Positions 23,483 through 37,066 are shown, numbered from the stretch's first letter. The stretch: 64,000 bases of DNA from Paramecium sonneborni (GCA_905182985.1 CAJJDN010000107.1:138578-202577), one strand, 5' to 3'. Notes: generated by a model not told the origin, from the letters alone. Numbers and translations are program-made.

Positions 23483-24909
23483 TCAATCTAATTTTATTAA
23501 ATCAATAATATCATCTATATTCATTTCATTTGTTAAATATATGAATTTAAATTGGGAACTATTAAAAGGTTCTGATAAGTCATCATTGATAATTTAGTAA
23601 TATTTATAATTTTAAATTAATTATTAATAAATTGGTTGTATATTTGGATGTTTTTCATTTAATTGTTAACAAAGAATTCGTATTAAGTTACAAAACTCAG
23701 AACAAGTAATTGATTCCTATAAATCAAGTACAAAAAACTAATTATAATTTTCTAATTACCTTTAAAATTTAATTTACAATAATATTTTAAATAATCATAT
23801 TTTTTTTTTCTTCATTTTCCCTATTTCTTTTATTTTCATATACTTATAAGAAATTACAAAATGTCTAAAAGGAAATAGTCTTACTAGAATTCACAATATC
23901 AAAACTTAATAATACTCTATCTCCTATAATAGGTTTATAAAGAAAGGGATAGTTTTATTTCAACAAAGCTAAAGTTTACCCTTTGTTATAATAAAATTAT
24001 TTTTAAAAGTTTTTTTGTTTGAAATCAAATTTAAAAAAAGATATCTTCTCAGGTAATTGAGTAATAGAATTTTATTCTTAAGTTGTATATTAGGAAGATG
24101 ATTTTACAACTTTATTAATTGATTAATCAATAACATACTTTTAATGTGCAAATTAAGGTAATTTATCAATTTTATCACACAACTTATCTGTAGATACCTA
24201 TTTTCTAGTCCATCTATTTAAAATATATTATTAAGAAGCACATTTAGTTTTATCATTTTTAACACCTTCTTTTAATATTTCTTCTATTTCATTAACTTTA
24301 TTTTATAACTCTTCATTTTGATTTTCTTCTAATTCTAATTATAACTTTGCTACATATATAGTTTCTAAACAACTTGATGGTCCTTAAACTTTTCTTGATT
24401 TAATAAGATGATTACTAGTATATGTAGATCTTTTAATTTAAATACTATTTAAAATATCTGGATTATTTACTTATCAGGATTAAATTTATCTATTAAAGAT
24501 TACTTATTCCACTTTCCTGTTTTTTATCCAAGACGACAAGCTTATTCCAAAAACTCTGATACAGTTGCATTACCAGGTGGTTTTTCATATTTATAATTTT
24601 TATAGGGAAGACTACCCAAATTATAAAAGGTTGGAGAATGAATTTATTTGATTTCTTCAACTATTTATTCTTTTTCTTGTCTTTATGTCATTTATAATAA
24701 TTGAGTTATTTTTTAATTTGAAGATTTAGGAGTTTACGCAGGTTCAGTTCTTTAATGTTGAGATCTGCTAGTAGGAAACTTTTATCTTGTTTTTAAGACT
24801 TTTCTAAAATGAGAATAAGTTTATTTTGGCTTTGATTATCAACAATTATTACTGAATTCATTTCTCTAGTAGATTAAACTGTATTTGGTGTTCTCAAATA
24901 TTAGATCAT
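23483..24909 (-). CDS. Hypothetical protein, Gln/Lys-rich
   Basis: 451 residues with three introns (24830-24852, 24445-24470, 23738-23759); the frame is exact. N-terminus basic and Ser/Thr-rich; a Glu-rich helix (LQLELEENQNEELQNKVNEIEE) near residue 190; then a region with FYNKG- and FPFLYKPIIGDRVLLSFD-like segments and an acidic C-terminus (NIDDIIDLIKLD). No family recognised. Divergent partner starts only 51 bases away. Confidence 0.7.
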
Positions 24910-24960
24910 TTCAGAAAAATTTATTTAATAATTATGATATAAAAAAATTTGCTTGATGAC
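24910..24960. promoter_or_regulatory. 51-base divergent intergenic region
   Basis: Only 51 bases lie between the two start codons of divergent genes, so both promoters must be extremely compact or overlap coding sequence. AT-rich; no motif recognised. Confidence 0.4.
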
Positions 24961-25952
24961 ATGATTAATATTAGAGATGAAATGAAACACATTAATGTAT
25001 TTGTTTATTGATTATCAAGAATAGAATAAAAACAACTTATTCTAAAAAAAATTAAGAATTCATTTCTCATTAAAATATCAATTTTAAAATTAAAAAATAT
25101 TGCCATCAACTGATTGAAAATAAGCCACCCCATTTTTAATAATATTTTATTTCTGATTAATTTTTATTAGATTTATTGGATAAAAGACAATATGAAAAAA
25201 TACTTTAAATTGCATTGAAATTTATCGTTAAGTATTTTTTAAATTAAGAATTTATTACTAAATAATAGAATACATTTCAATCAACATAAAAAAATGCCTA
25301 AAATATTAATAAGATTATAAGAGATATCGTTTCCCCTATTAAAAATTAAATTGAATCATAAGCATAATTCTATGATTAATAATTGAAAATTAATCATCGA
25401 TCTTGTCAGACCTAACCTTGTTATTCAGAATCTTAATAGATAATGTAATTTAATTTAGGACTTCGTTAATAATCATCTGTTATTTCTTCTATCTAATAAG
25501 ATAATCTAAATTCTCCTAAATTTAATGAAAATACTATCAATGCTATTGATGAAATTTCTTTTGAAAAATCTTGTATGAAGAAAGGTAGTGAAAATTTAAT
25601 TGAAAATCAAATAAATCATCTATCTATTCATATATAAAATTAACAAGAAACTTTAGAAACAAAAAAACCTCTTAGTGTAACTTTATTAACAACACCAAAG
25701 TAAAAAGAATCTGAAAATAAAAAATAAGGAATCAATTTTAGTAATACAAGTACTTCAATCAAAGATACAAAAAGAAAGATAAAAAATAAATTTTCATTTG
25801 ATTGGTTTACAAATAATAAGCAAGAAAAAGAAGATGAAGCTTAGAAAATTAAGAAATAATTACCCTCAACTATGTTGTCCCTTGATTTTATAAAAAAAAG
25901 AAAGTAAATTTCTAGTACAAAAACATGCTCAAATTTATTATTAAATTATTGA
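24961..25952 (+). CDS. Hypothetical protein, helical N-terminus and Ser/Lys-rich tail
   Basis: 322 residues after removing one 23-base intron (24997-25019) that splits the first exon MINIRDEMKHIN. Residues ~40-110 look folded and helical (CHQLIENKPPHF, FLLDLLDKRQYEKILQIAL); the remainder is Asn/Gln/Ser/Lys-rich, including TLETKKPLSVTLL. No known domain. It converges with the giant gene on the other strand (65 bases between stops). Confidence 0.7.
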
Positions 25953-26017
25953 AGATTAATTAAATTTTATTATTTCTATGAGCTAATGAAACATTAATAA
26001 GCAAACTATATATAATT

Positions 26018-29000
26018 TCAATTGTTGGTTCTAAATAAATTTTCGTAAGCCTTTATAATAAGTTAATTCTTATAAGCTGAAAATAATCTTTTTCCAATAG
26101 TAAAATCTTTTTTACATTTTAACAATAAAAAAATATGAGGAATATTTTCTTAAACTGAATTAATAGACATTTTGAATAGAAAATCTATCTACTTCTTACA
26201 ATCTTCCAAATAAAAATAAAATCTATTATCTCTATATAAAATTGTTACTATAACATTCATCATCAATCTACATTGATATATGAATTTATATTTTGAATGA
26301 CTGAATTATTAATAATATTATACTTATTTATGTAAGTATCTAATTAAATACTTTTTTTATTTGTTCTAAGAGCAGTAATACTTTTTAATTCTAACTTTTC
26401 AAATTCAATTAGTTTTTTCTTTTTCCTTATTTACTCTGTTATATAATCACTACTTTATTTTAGTATTTTCAATGCTCTATTATAGGAAACTTAATTAAGC
26501 TATTTTAATTTAATTAAAATTACAGTTGAGTAATTATAAATACATTAGCGAAATTAACATTTTAAATTAATTGTTTTTGCCTCAGATGAATTAAGTTATT
26601 TGTATGAAAAATAAATGCTTGTGCTCTATGATTCCTTTAGTGTCACAGAACTATATTTTTCAAACATAGAACCATATTCAACTTATTATTATTCAAAGAA
26701 AATTTCAGCTTGATAATCATCATCAATGAAAACTCTCTTAGATACTCTAAAATATAATATAAAATATCTACCCTAATTGTCTTAATATTCCTCTATATGA
26801 ATCAATTTATAAGATATATTTATTATAATTTGTCATGATTATATTGCATCCATCAATTAATTATTCCCAAAACTAAAATTACTTGTTAATATATTACATA
26901 ACACAAAAAGTATTTATAAATGATATTTGTAGACAGTACTGCATCTTTTAAAATCTTCTATAATTTAGCACAATCATATAAACTATCAAATTTTGTTATA
27001 GATGGTTTTATGCTGGCTCTTTCTTTAAAGTCTTTAAAATTATTGATAATTTTACATTATATTTCATGAGAAACTCTTTGAGGATTCTTTTATTTGCTAA
27101 AATGAACTTTTGAAGTAATTTTTTTGTATTCTGTTTACAATTAATTTTTAGTTTCAACTTTTATTTAAATTTATTCTTATTTTTAATAAGACTGGTATTG
27201 ATTTTATTAAAGTTTTTCAAATTATTCTTTATATTTTTACAAACTTATAGCAGAATCAACAGATTTTTCACTAAAACGAGATTTTATGGATAATTGATCA
27301 TCAACATTGTTATTATCTTTATCTTTAACATAACTAGTAAATGTAGTGTATCTTTATGGAAAATAATTGAAACTCTTTTCAAAATTGTCCAAAATGATAC
27401 CAGGAATTATTTTTTCTAATTTTGATTAATGTAAGTTTTTAAAATCATATTCTGACAAAACACTTCTAAATAATTTGCATAATTTAGGAATATAAACTTA
27501 TATTATAATTTCATGGTTAAAGGTATTATAAAATAATGAAAAAATTAAAAAGTGTGAATTAAACCTTTTAACCTTTTAAAAAATTAATTTTATTACTTAC
27601 TTCTATTTGATAAATAGACTTTTAGTATAATCAGCTCTCAAATTCTCATTCAATTAACTTACATAATTAAATTCAGGATTTACTGATAAATGTATTTATT
27701 ACTAATTGTTGTTATAACATAATTTAATTTTGTTCTTTAATAATAAAGCTTTTTCTTCTAAATTATCATTAAGAAGACTGAAATTCTTTAAATCATTATG
27801 GTTGAGATAAGTTTTATAGGAAGAAAGCCTTTTTTCAAAAGGATATATTTATATTTCCAAAATCATTAAATTTTATGCCAGAGTATACTATGTGAAATAA
27901 ATTAGGTTAATTCCTGTAAAATTATCTAATTTAGAAACCAATTAAAATTTAGCTACTTTACAATAGGTTTTTAATAAATTCTTAATAATGGCTTATTCAT
28001 TAGCCACTAGATGTTTTAATATTACATTATAAATATCTGTAATTTGATATGATTTCAATTCATAATTAAATATTTATTTTGATGAATTCTAAAATCCAAT
28101 AGACCAACATCTTCCATTAGCCTTATAATCCTGTTAAAGATAATAATTAATAACTCTTTAAATTTACTAAAATGTTCCTATATTTGGTCTACTTTGTTGA
28201 TGAATAATCTTACGAAATAAATCTTATAATCTGTTTAGACTAGATTAATCATATATTCGAATGAATCTAGGTTAAGAAAGTTTGTAAACAAAAAGTTCAA
28301 AAATATCTTTTCCCTTATATGTTGATTATTTAATCCTAAATAATACTCTAAATTAGTTGGAAGGTCTATAAAAAAATATATAAAAATGATCTTTATTAAT
28401 TTAAGAAGAATCAGCTACCAAAGATTTTCTTTATAATTTTTTTGTGAATTTATATTCTGGAAAATTATAATCTTCTATTAAAAATTTAGAGTAATTTTTA
28501 TTACAAATTTCTTAATGATTTATTTATTAAAGATAGTTAAGTTTTGCTATATAGGGTAATGCTCTGAAATATCCTAAATGATTTTTAATAATATTTTAAT
28601 TAATATTCACTATTTAGCAAAATTATAAGAGAGATAGACATGTTGTAATATTTTCAGATGAATTAATTTAATGATAAGTTATTACAAAATGGCCAAATTG
28701 TTTTGGATTATCAAAATTAAATGTAAAAGTTAAATTATTAATAATCCATCCATCTTCATTTTTAGATAAATAACATAATAAATTTTACCTAATAATAAAT
28801 AATATTCATACTAACTTTAATAAGGATTCATTGGAATATCTTTTTTATGAATTACATCTCTTTATTTAGGATAATTTTTGAAATAATCATCAATTTGTTT
28901 TTTCTTTGATTTAGAACTTTTAATAACTTTAAAGCTCATAGTAGAAGAAGAATTATTGTTTTATTTTCTACTAGGTGGTGTAAGAGGACTTTTTGGAGAT

Positions 29001-31345
29001 AATACAATAGATTCACCAGATTTAGGGGTAAAACCTTCTTCTTCAATAACTTTATCTTAGAATGCTACTTTAAATGATTATGATCGAAGATCTGCCCAAT
29101 AATTTTTAGGTGAAGATCCTCTAAATTTTAAAATAGGTGAATTGATTTCAATTCCAATAGATAATGATTTCATAAGTTTTTAATTTCTTACATTAGAATT
29201 TTTAATAGTTATATAACCATTACCAAATTGAAAAGGTGTAAATGCTCTTTTTATCATTTTTCTTCTTTCATCTATTTAATCATATAGAACTACTTAATTT
29301 TCTATAATTTATTCAAACAAAGTTACTCTTCTAAATTTTGATCCATTTTCTGTTTTCATATGTAAAAATGTATTTATAAATAATTAATTAATATGATTAG
29401 ATATACTTTAACATCCTTTTTTTAACATATCTTATCTTAAAATAGTTTATTTTAATAAAATACACTAGGTAGTTGATCTAAGTGATTAATTATATTAAAT
29501 TCCATGAGATGAAAAATAAATATGAATTAATTATGAAACCATTTCAGTACTTGAAAATATATTTTCAAAATCTTTAGCAATATTATGTATATTCTTAAGA
29601 TGTAATCTAATATCATAAAGTCTACTTAAAACTTCTATTTAAATAGTCAATACAAAAATAGCATTAGTACCATCTATACTATTACTCCAAATTTCAATAA
29701 TTTAATGATATTTTGGATATTCTTTATATAATTTAAGAATATCAGGATGAATTTACTATTTCTTTGCTTTTAATCTTTTAAATACAACCCATGAAATATT
29801 TCTAATTTTCCAGTTTATTGCTTTGATTTATTTTATTGGAGAATATATCATCCAAGTTTTAAGAGATCCTTAATCTATAACTTAACATATATGAATAATT
29901 GATTTAATTTTTGCTATCTTTTCTTCAATTTACATATTTTTTGTAGCTCCTAACTCAACTATAAGAGATGAAAAATTTTATTTAGCAATTGTCTTTTTCA
30001 TAAGTTCTTCTGTTTTTTATGCTTTTTATTTTTATACAAAATTTCTAAAATTCTTAATTATCATTCTTAATGCTTCTTCTTATTAAATATCATATAAATA
30101 ATCAATTCTCTTACGTAAATATTCAAAATCAATTTAATGTCTACTTATTTCATTACTTGTATTAAGACTATAATATGATTAACCAACTCTTGGAGAGAAA
30201 TTAAATTCAATTTCGTTTTATGCTTTATTTTAATCATAAATTGATTCTGTATTATCTTCGCTAATTTCACATTATATAGATTTTGTATCAAAAAATTTTA
30301 AATTTATAGATTCTTTTATTTCAATTTTCTATCTTGAATTACTTTTTATTAAATTTGTTTAATGCATTTTTATTTAACTTTTTTTGAGAATATTTCCTCT
30401 ATTAAACTATTATTGAGAAGAATTTGAATATTATTAATGATGTTATTTTTATGGAGTTGGTGATGTTTTTAGAGTTTTTTTCGAAAGTCTCTATTTACTA
30501 GTTAATGGTCTTGGTAATAATAATTCTGTTATATTTCCTTATATTTAATTATCTATTGATGAATTAAGTTTTGAAAATCCTTTTAATTCACTATTAGTTG
30601 TATTCAAACGAAATTAAATATTTGGTTTAGTGTTAAAATTAGAATTTTACAATGGAACGAATAAATTTATTTTTTTTTCTGATATTCTGAATGAAGATTC
30701 ATTAAATTTCTATATAATTTTTTTAGAAGGTTCAAATGTTGATTCTTATGTTGTTAATTTTTCTATTTCACTCAAATGAATTGTTTTACCTTTTGTTTTA
30801 TTAGATTATAATTTTTTATTTTGTTGATTATAATATTGGAATTCGAGACCTGATTTAAAAATATCAAAATTCGGAATTGATTATAACTGTTAGAATTTAA
30901 TTTTTCTTTGCTTCTCTTGATACTCTTATCTATAAAATATAGTAATTTTATGATCTGACCCAAAATATTGAGATGATAAATTATATGCCTACTCTATATG
31001 TTCTATTTTGTTTGATTGTTTATATAGCATAAAATAAGTTTTAGCTTTTATTTGATTTATTTTTTGATCTTTTGAGTCTATTAATAATAATTCTTCTGCA
31101 TTAAGAGTTTATTTCAAATGATATTAGGCTTCTGCTAAAAAAAAATACAATGAGCTTCGTGTAAATTAGTCCACTTTTTATTTAATTATATTAGGCAACT
31201 TTTCAAAATGTTGTATTTCATCTTAGATTAAATTTACAATTGAATGCCATTATTTATCTCTTCTATATTGTAAACATAGTGGCAAGAATTCTTGGAAGAT
31301 TTAAGTATACTTTCTAATATAATCTTTAGATGTGAGACTTTTCAT
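26018..31345 (-). CDS. Very large hypothetical protein (1,741 residues)
   Basis: Four introns (28789-28811, 26873-26897, 26747-26771, 26323-26351) leave an exact 1,742-codon frame. N-terminal ~130 residues continue a TPR-like helical pattern (SSLYFFLAEAQYHLKQ), then a Ser/Thr/Gln-rich disordered stretch, IQ-like helices (MIIKNFRNFVQKQKAQK), a region FTPFQFGNGYITIKN, and a folded C-terminal half with phospholipid- or actin-binding-like beta segments (HFYIFFYRPSNQFRVLFRI; RVFIDDDYQAEIFFEQ). I recognise no family for the whole. The ATG is in the same frame as the upstream TPR gene's stop, 21 bases after it, so the two could be one gene broken by a TGA. Confidence 0.75.
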
Positions 31346-31366
31346 TAAAGTATATATAATTTTTAA

Positions 31367-32777
31367 TCATTTTTAAAGCTTAAGATTTCTCAACGCTCTT
31401 CTTACAGATGGATGAGTTTCAGAAAAATAAATTAAATAAATAGAGATCGCTCTATCTAAATCATTTTTTGCGTTTATGTTTTAAGCAATTTTTGTCATTC
31501 CAAGATTGTTTAGAATTTGAGCTTCTATTAATGTTGATTTCTCTGTAATTTAACTCAATGAAATTTCATATAATTCTTAAGCTTTTTTATATTCACCTAA
31601 ATGATAACAACTACTTGCTAAATAATTAATTGTCAAAATTTAAGATAGTCTTTCTTTTGGATATTGAATTTTAATATCATAGGCAGCATCAAAACACTCT
31701 AAAGCATCTTCAAAATCATGATGGAAATAATGCATTTCTCCAAGAGCATGATACAATTGACCCATAATAAAAGAATCTTTTTTGACAATTTTTTTGATTT
31801 CAATAATAGCTTACATTCCCAATTTAATGGCTAAATCATGATTACCTAGATGAGCATAAACAATTCCAATATATGATATTGTTAAAGAGATTTCAATTTT
31901 TAATTGATAGATTTCATAGATTACTAGAGCTTAAACATAATAATCAATTGCTTTTTAATAACTAAATAATTGTTGACAATTCTAACCCACTCTCAAATAT
32001 ATTTTGGCCAATAAGATTTGATCCTTTATAATGAATAATCTTAAACATTTTTCAAAGTTCCTTAAATTATATAATTAAATTTAAACTTTTTTCCTTGTTA
32101 ATATTGACTTATTCGAGATTAAAGTAAACCTAAAATTAAAAGTGCTTCAACATAAATAACATTAATTAGATTACTAATTTGAAGATCCTCCATCATTTAT
32201 TCTATCTCTTATATAAGTTATGTAAATTATTTCTACAAAATATATATATATATATAAATATACAATAGCTAATTCTACTTATCCTTCCTATTCATTTATT
32301 ATTCCTTTTTATAACATTTAATATAATTTCATTAATGTTTCATCATTCTATTCTTTTACTTAAGGACTTAAAATTTTATTGAAATCAGTGATTGTTTATC
32401 TAGGAATAAATATTAAAGAATCTCTAGAAAATAAACAAAGTTATTTTTGCATAGTCTCTGCCAATTTTTCACATTAATCATTAATACTACAATCTCTTGA
32501 TTATTCAAATTATTTATTATCGATTTTACTAATTTCACTATGTTTTTATTAATCTTCTGCCTCTAGTGTGTTTTAAATAAAAACTTATGAATTATCAATA
32601 TCTAATACTCCAGGAGTCTTGAATTATAAGTTAAATTAATACTATATATTCTGTTTACATAATAAATTTGTCTGTGCATCTTTTTTAAAGAAAAACTTAA
32701 TATCCTTGTTTTATGTAATCATTGATAATTCTTAAAATCTCTGTATCATTTTTGCTTGAGATTTCTACTTCATTCAT
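31367..32777 (-). CDS. TPR-repeat protein
   Basis: 442 residues with three introns (32618-32642, 32233-32263, 32061-32086). After an acidic, variable N-terminus, tandem TPR units start about residue 170: LLAKIYLRVGQNCQQLFSYQ, LTISYIGIVYAHLGNHDLAI, GQLYHALGEMHYFHHDFEDA, LTINYLASSCYHLGEYKKAQ and AQILNNLGMTKIAQ, ending HPSVRRALRNLKLQK. The spacing (about 40 residues) fits the kinesin-light-chain type of TPR. Role: protein-protein scaffold, partner unknown. Confidence 0.85.
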
Positions 32778-32952
32778 TTATCTAGAATTATATAATTATT
32801 TTTTAAATTATTTATGATCAATACATTAATCAAATAGGCCAGTTAAAAGTAATTGAAATTCTTAAATTAGTTTATCAAAAATATGTAAATAAATGTTACC
32901 ATTTCTTAAACTATTAGTAGAAACTCATGCAGATATTATTCTTGTTTAGAAT

Positions 32953-33261
32953 ATGGATAATTAATATGGATAAAATATGCAATTAATAAATAAATTGATA
33001 AATAGAAGTGAGATTTTTATTTTGGAAATCAGGAAAATGTTCTTGGAATTTGACAAATAGAAAAAATTAAATTTTGATATATAAAAAAAAATAATCGAAT
33101 CAAATTTTTAGGATTTTGAATTAGAACAAGAGAATTCTTTTATTTAACTATTAAAAATATAAAAATGGTTTTTAGATGTTCAAAATTTATTAGATTCTAT
33201 TTATAGCAATTAAAATATAAATAAAATAGATAGATTGATTGATGAAGCAGAAACATTTTGA
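32953..33261 (+). CDS. Small helical protein, unknown function
   Basis: 102 residues, no intron. Helical, Leu/Ile/Lys/Gln-rich with likely coiled coil (EIFILEIRKMFLEFDKQKK; QNLLDSIYSNQNINKIDRL), ending DEAETF. Could be a subunit of a coiled-coil complex; no family recognised. Confidence 0.6.
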
Positions 33262-33295
33262 TTTGATTTATAAAATTATTAATTTATATATACAG

Positions 33296-34488
33296 ATGTC
33301 TCATAACAATTCTTAACCTGGAATATATTATTTGGTAACATGTTTTTAAGATTCATAAGAAGGAGGAGCAAAAAATTTGTATTGTTATACGTAAATTGTA
33401 TTAAGTATTAAAATATAGAAACATTTTAGAAATTGTATGGGCATGGATTATTTTGATTTCTGGTTCAATTGTATTATTTAGGAGATATTAAAAACATAAA
33501 GAATTCACACGATATAATCGTAAATAGATTATTGTTTCAATTATGGTCATTAATATGTGTGGTATATAATATTTTATTAGTTTGCAGCATATTTGGCTTA
33601 TCAATGGTCTTATGAGAGTGCACTCTTATATTTTCCAGAATACTATTTCTAATATATATTTTTTTGTTACACTATTTATTACTTTGGCAGAAAATCAATT
33701 ATATTAGGAATGCTTAATATGAGAATGGACGTTTCTTATTAAGATATTGATCCAATAATTTAACTAAAATTATCAAAGTTATTCTGCATTGGATTATGTT
33801 CCTTTTTTACTATTATATTCATTATGAATTATATACAATACTTCTTTGTTATTAATTCTAATCAAGATCATAAGTATGATCTATGTTCTGGTAGATCAAT
33901 TTAATTTATTTTAGCCAGCTTTTTCAATATAGTCACTACAGTGGGATTCTTTATGCAAGGTCTATTCATATTATAGGTTAAGTAATTATCTAGGTAAGTA
34001 TCTAAAAACTTGAGTGCATAGAAATTAGATGCTCCTATGATGAAATTAAAGGAATAAATTTAAAATAATCAATCATCTTTATGGATGTTGGTTATCTTTT
34101 GTTTTTTTGGATCTTTTGTTAATTTTATGCAAAATGTTTATTTTGTTTCAATGCTTGCAAAGTACAAACCAGATAATTTCTCATGTTGGTATGTTAAAGT
34201 AAAAAATTATATATTTAAAGTTACCAAATCAAATATGGACAAATGGTATAAATGCATTAATAGGAACAACAATCAAGTTATTTGATTTTTTTTTACCATA
34301 TTTTTTAACAGTAAAAATCTTTTGGTATAATCCAAAAAAGAATGAATAAAAATAATTTGTAATTAATTTATATAAAAATGTAGGAAACTGCTAATACAGA
34401 ATAAAATGAAGTTGAAGTATACGAATTGTAATTGCCAAATAATTAATCTTAATAAACTTCATCATAACACATTTAAGAGGAATAGTGA
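33296..34488 (+). CDS. Multi-pass (about seven-helix) membrane protein
   Basis: 358 residues with four introns (33391-33418, 33546-33580, 34193-34220, 34359-34383); the exact frame closes at 34488. Hydrophobic helices: VWAWIILISGSIVLF, IIVSIMFAAYLAYQW, IFFCYTIYYFG, LFCIGLCSFFTIIFIMNYI, FILASFFNIVTTVGFFM, LWMLVIFCFFGSFVNFM and LFDFFLPYFLTVKIFW. Count and extracellular/cytosolic alternation suggest a seven-helix receptor-like topology, but no GPCR motif is recognisable. C-terminal tail Gln/Glu-rich (cytosolic). The second intron, 35 bases, is the least certain splice. Confidence 0.65.
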
Positions 34489-35105
34489 TGATAATATATA
34501 TTAATAATTCTTTTATTTATTAGAAAACACTTAATTAATGATTATTCTTAGGTATATAAATGTTTAATAATATATTTTTTTTTAAATGAAAAAATAAATT
34601 TAATGATTTTAAAATATATATATAATGTGATAACTAATTTTATTCAATAAATGTTGATGAGAATGAGAAACAATTATTTATGGTAATTTATAATTTCCAT
34701 CAAAAGTATAAAAAGTAAAAATGGAAGGAATGATGATAATGTTAAGAGATCTTAAAAATTAATATGAAAAGAGATGATTTAATTGTTAGGTTCATAAAAT
34801 AAAAAAAATACTAATCTAATAAATGTATTTAGAGAAAAACTAAATAAAGATTATTACCACAATTATTTACATATATTTTAGAGTATCTAAAAATAATATG
34901 TATGAATAATGAATGACTAATATAATAAAATAATTAAATGAGAGTATTGTTTAAAATTAATGAGAATATAGAAATACTTATAAATTGATTATTAAATATT
35001 GAAATAATTGTAGATAATATCTTTGTTATATGAATGATTTAATTAATATTAATTTATTTCTTGATAATAAAAAAGTAAAATAAATAATAATATAAAGAGT
35101 TATTA
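34489..35105. other. Gene-free AT-rich stretch
   Basis: About 600 bases with TGA in all six frames and no protein-like run longer than ~25 codons. Contains A/T tracts only. Confidence 0.45.
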
Positions 35106-36095
35106 ATGGCAAGTCCTATTGAATTTAATTTAAACCAAATATAAGTTGACTTCATATTAGACAAAATGCCTAAAGGATTCTCTTTATTATAAGCTAACTT
35201 ATTAAAAACTCGAGAATAAAGAGTGGTAAGAAATGGGTCCCTTATAAGTCTATAGTCTAAGAAAGTCAATAAATATGATGCGTCATTTTAATCTAATAAA
35301 TAAGAGGTTGTAGAAGACAAAAGTAAAAGAATACAGAGAGTTTCGTCCAATCCTCAAAAAGAATAAAGTAAACCATTGATTGATGATAATCTTAAAAAGG
35401 GATTGTAATTATTATAGAAATTCAAATCTCATCCTTCTTTTACTGAAATAGATGCTTAAGGTTAAATTAATTTAGATAAAATTGAAGCTTTCTTTAAGCA
35501 AGAAGGTATTACTTACTAGTAAATAAAAAGGTAATTTGATTAGTTTAAAGAATTAAATTAAACTAGCAATACAAAAATTAAACCAAAATGCTTCTGATCA
35601 AATGTAGGATTCATTAAATAAATTAGAAACACATTTTTATAATGTTTTTAAAACATTCTCAAATTAATCAAAATCAACTTCTACTTTAAATAAGTATTAA
35701 AATAATCATTCTATTCTAGAAATATTTAAAATAAAGTTATTACATCAAAACCTAAAGAAATTTTAAAAAAATAAGATTAGATAATTACTTTTGAAGAAAA
35801 AAGATAATTAGGTTAAAAAATAAGAGAATTACCATCAGAGTTTTTAAAAGGGGTTTGGGAAATTGTATAATAAACTGTACAGAATAAAGAAGATGAAGAA
35901 TTAGAATTTGATATTGATCTACTACCACCTAAAATTATTCGAAAATTATAAGATTATGTAAAAAATACATTGTAATTATTATTATTCTTATTTTACAGGA
36001 AAACAAAAAAGGTTAAACTTGACCCTTCAATTAATCAAAGCTCATAAAAATCCATAAATTAAGATAGTTCTTTTATTTCAAAATCCTTTGAATGA
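35106..36095 (+). CDS. BET-like protein with NET (extra-terminal) domain
   Basis: 303 residues with three introns (35506-35530, 35694-35719, 35972-35998). The C-terminal ~75 residues match the NET domain of BET chromatin readers: ITFEEKRQLGQKIRELP, LKGVWEIVQQ, ELEFDIDLLPPKIIRKLQDY, ending in a Lys-rich patch (TLKTKKVKL). NET domains recruit chromatin factors through a hydrophobic groove lined by the acidic DI-D-x-L strand. Upstream (about 95-170: LLQKFKSHPSFTEIDAQ, DKIEAFFKQEG) is helical but lacks the Tyr/Asn acetyl-lysine pocket expected of a bromodomain, so it may be a NET-only or degenerate BET protein. Confidence 0.8.
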
Positions 36096-36385
36096 GAATA
36101 TAATTATTAGATCATTATTCTTAATTAAATTTATTTTAAATACTATTATATATTAAATAATTAAATTGAACACATTTAATTTCAATTGTTATATTCAAAT
36201 TATAAAAATACATTCCTATCAATTATTTAAACTTAATCTAAAAAAATAAGTAATTTTAAATTGAATCCTAATTTTGTTTTAAATTTTATTGAAGATTATT
36301 TGGATTATTTTTGAATCAATATTAAAAATTCATATAAAAAGTAATAAATTAATTATGAGAGAAATATTAATATAAAAAATTCAAA

Positions 36386-37026
36386 ATGAATGAATTATAA
36401 ATATTTGAAAATTATCGATGCCTCTATCATTAAGTTTAATTTTTAAATTGTTTAGTAAAACAAAATGATCAAGAACAGAAACTTAATATTCATGTAATAA
36501 ATAAATTTATTAGTATGAATAGAATCACATATTGAATAGAGTAAAATAAATTTTGAATTTGAAAGATTAAAATTATATGAGAGTTTAAGAAATATTAACT
36601 TTAAATGTGATAAATTGTCTTGAAGACATTTTAAAATTGGAATAATCAGAAATAAGATTATTATACTAAAATATAAAGATTTTAGTAGAATATTTAATAT
36701 ATTTAAATGAATTCATTAGTTAATAAGCTTAATAAGTGTTATTAGGTGATATAGTAATAGATATATAATTAATGAATAAATAAATAGATGAATGTATTAA
36801 GAAATGCAATATAATGAATAAATAACATAAGCATTTTTTTGAGGAATATAATGAATTATAAGAAATAATAAGTAAGACAACAAGTAATATTAATGAATCA
36901 TCATAATTATTAATATAAATAATTGAGGAAGTAAGAGAATAACATTTAATAACAGAAATATAAAGAAGATGCTAATTAAAAAATGAGGAGACAATAAAAA
37001 ATTTAGAAATGTAATTGTTATAATGA
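36386..37026 (+). CDS. Coiled-coil protein, unknown function
   Basis: 206 residues with one 20-base intron (36494-36513). Almost entirely helical: RVQEILTLNVINCLEDIL, SEIRLLYQNIKILVEYLIYL, MNKQIDECIKKCNIMN, ending LEMQLLQ. The C-terminal half has heptads. No family recognised. Stop is 40 bases from the convergent small membrane protein gene. Confidence 0.65.
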
Positions 37027-37066
37027 TTTTTTCAATTATCTAATAAATGTATGTATTATAGATTTG

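Noticed and set aside
32233..32263. TA-rich microsatellite in the TPR gene
   Set aside because: The alternating TA run is inside a 31-base intron with normal GT..AG ends.
33296..34488. Classical G-protein-coupled receptor
   Set aside because: About seven helices are present, but DRY/NPxxY-type motifs are missing; kept as a generic multi-pass protein.
35106..35700. Bromodomain in the N-terminal half of the NET protein
   Set aside because: Helices are present, but no conserved acetyl-lysine-binding Tyr/Asn pair or ZA-loop Pro signature can be seen.
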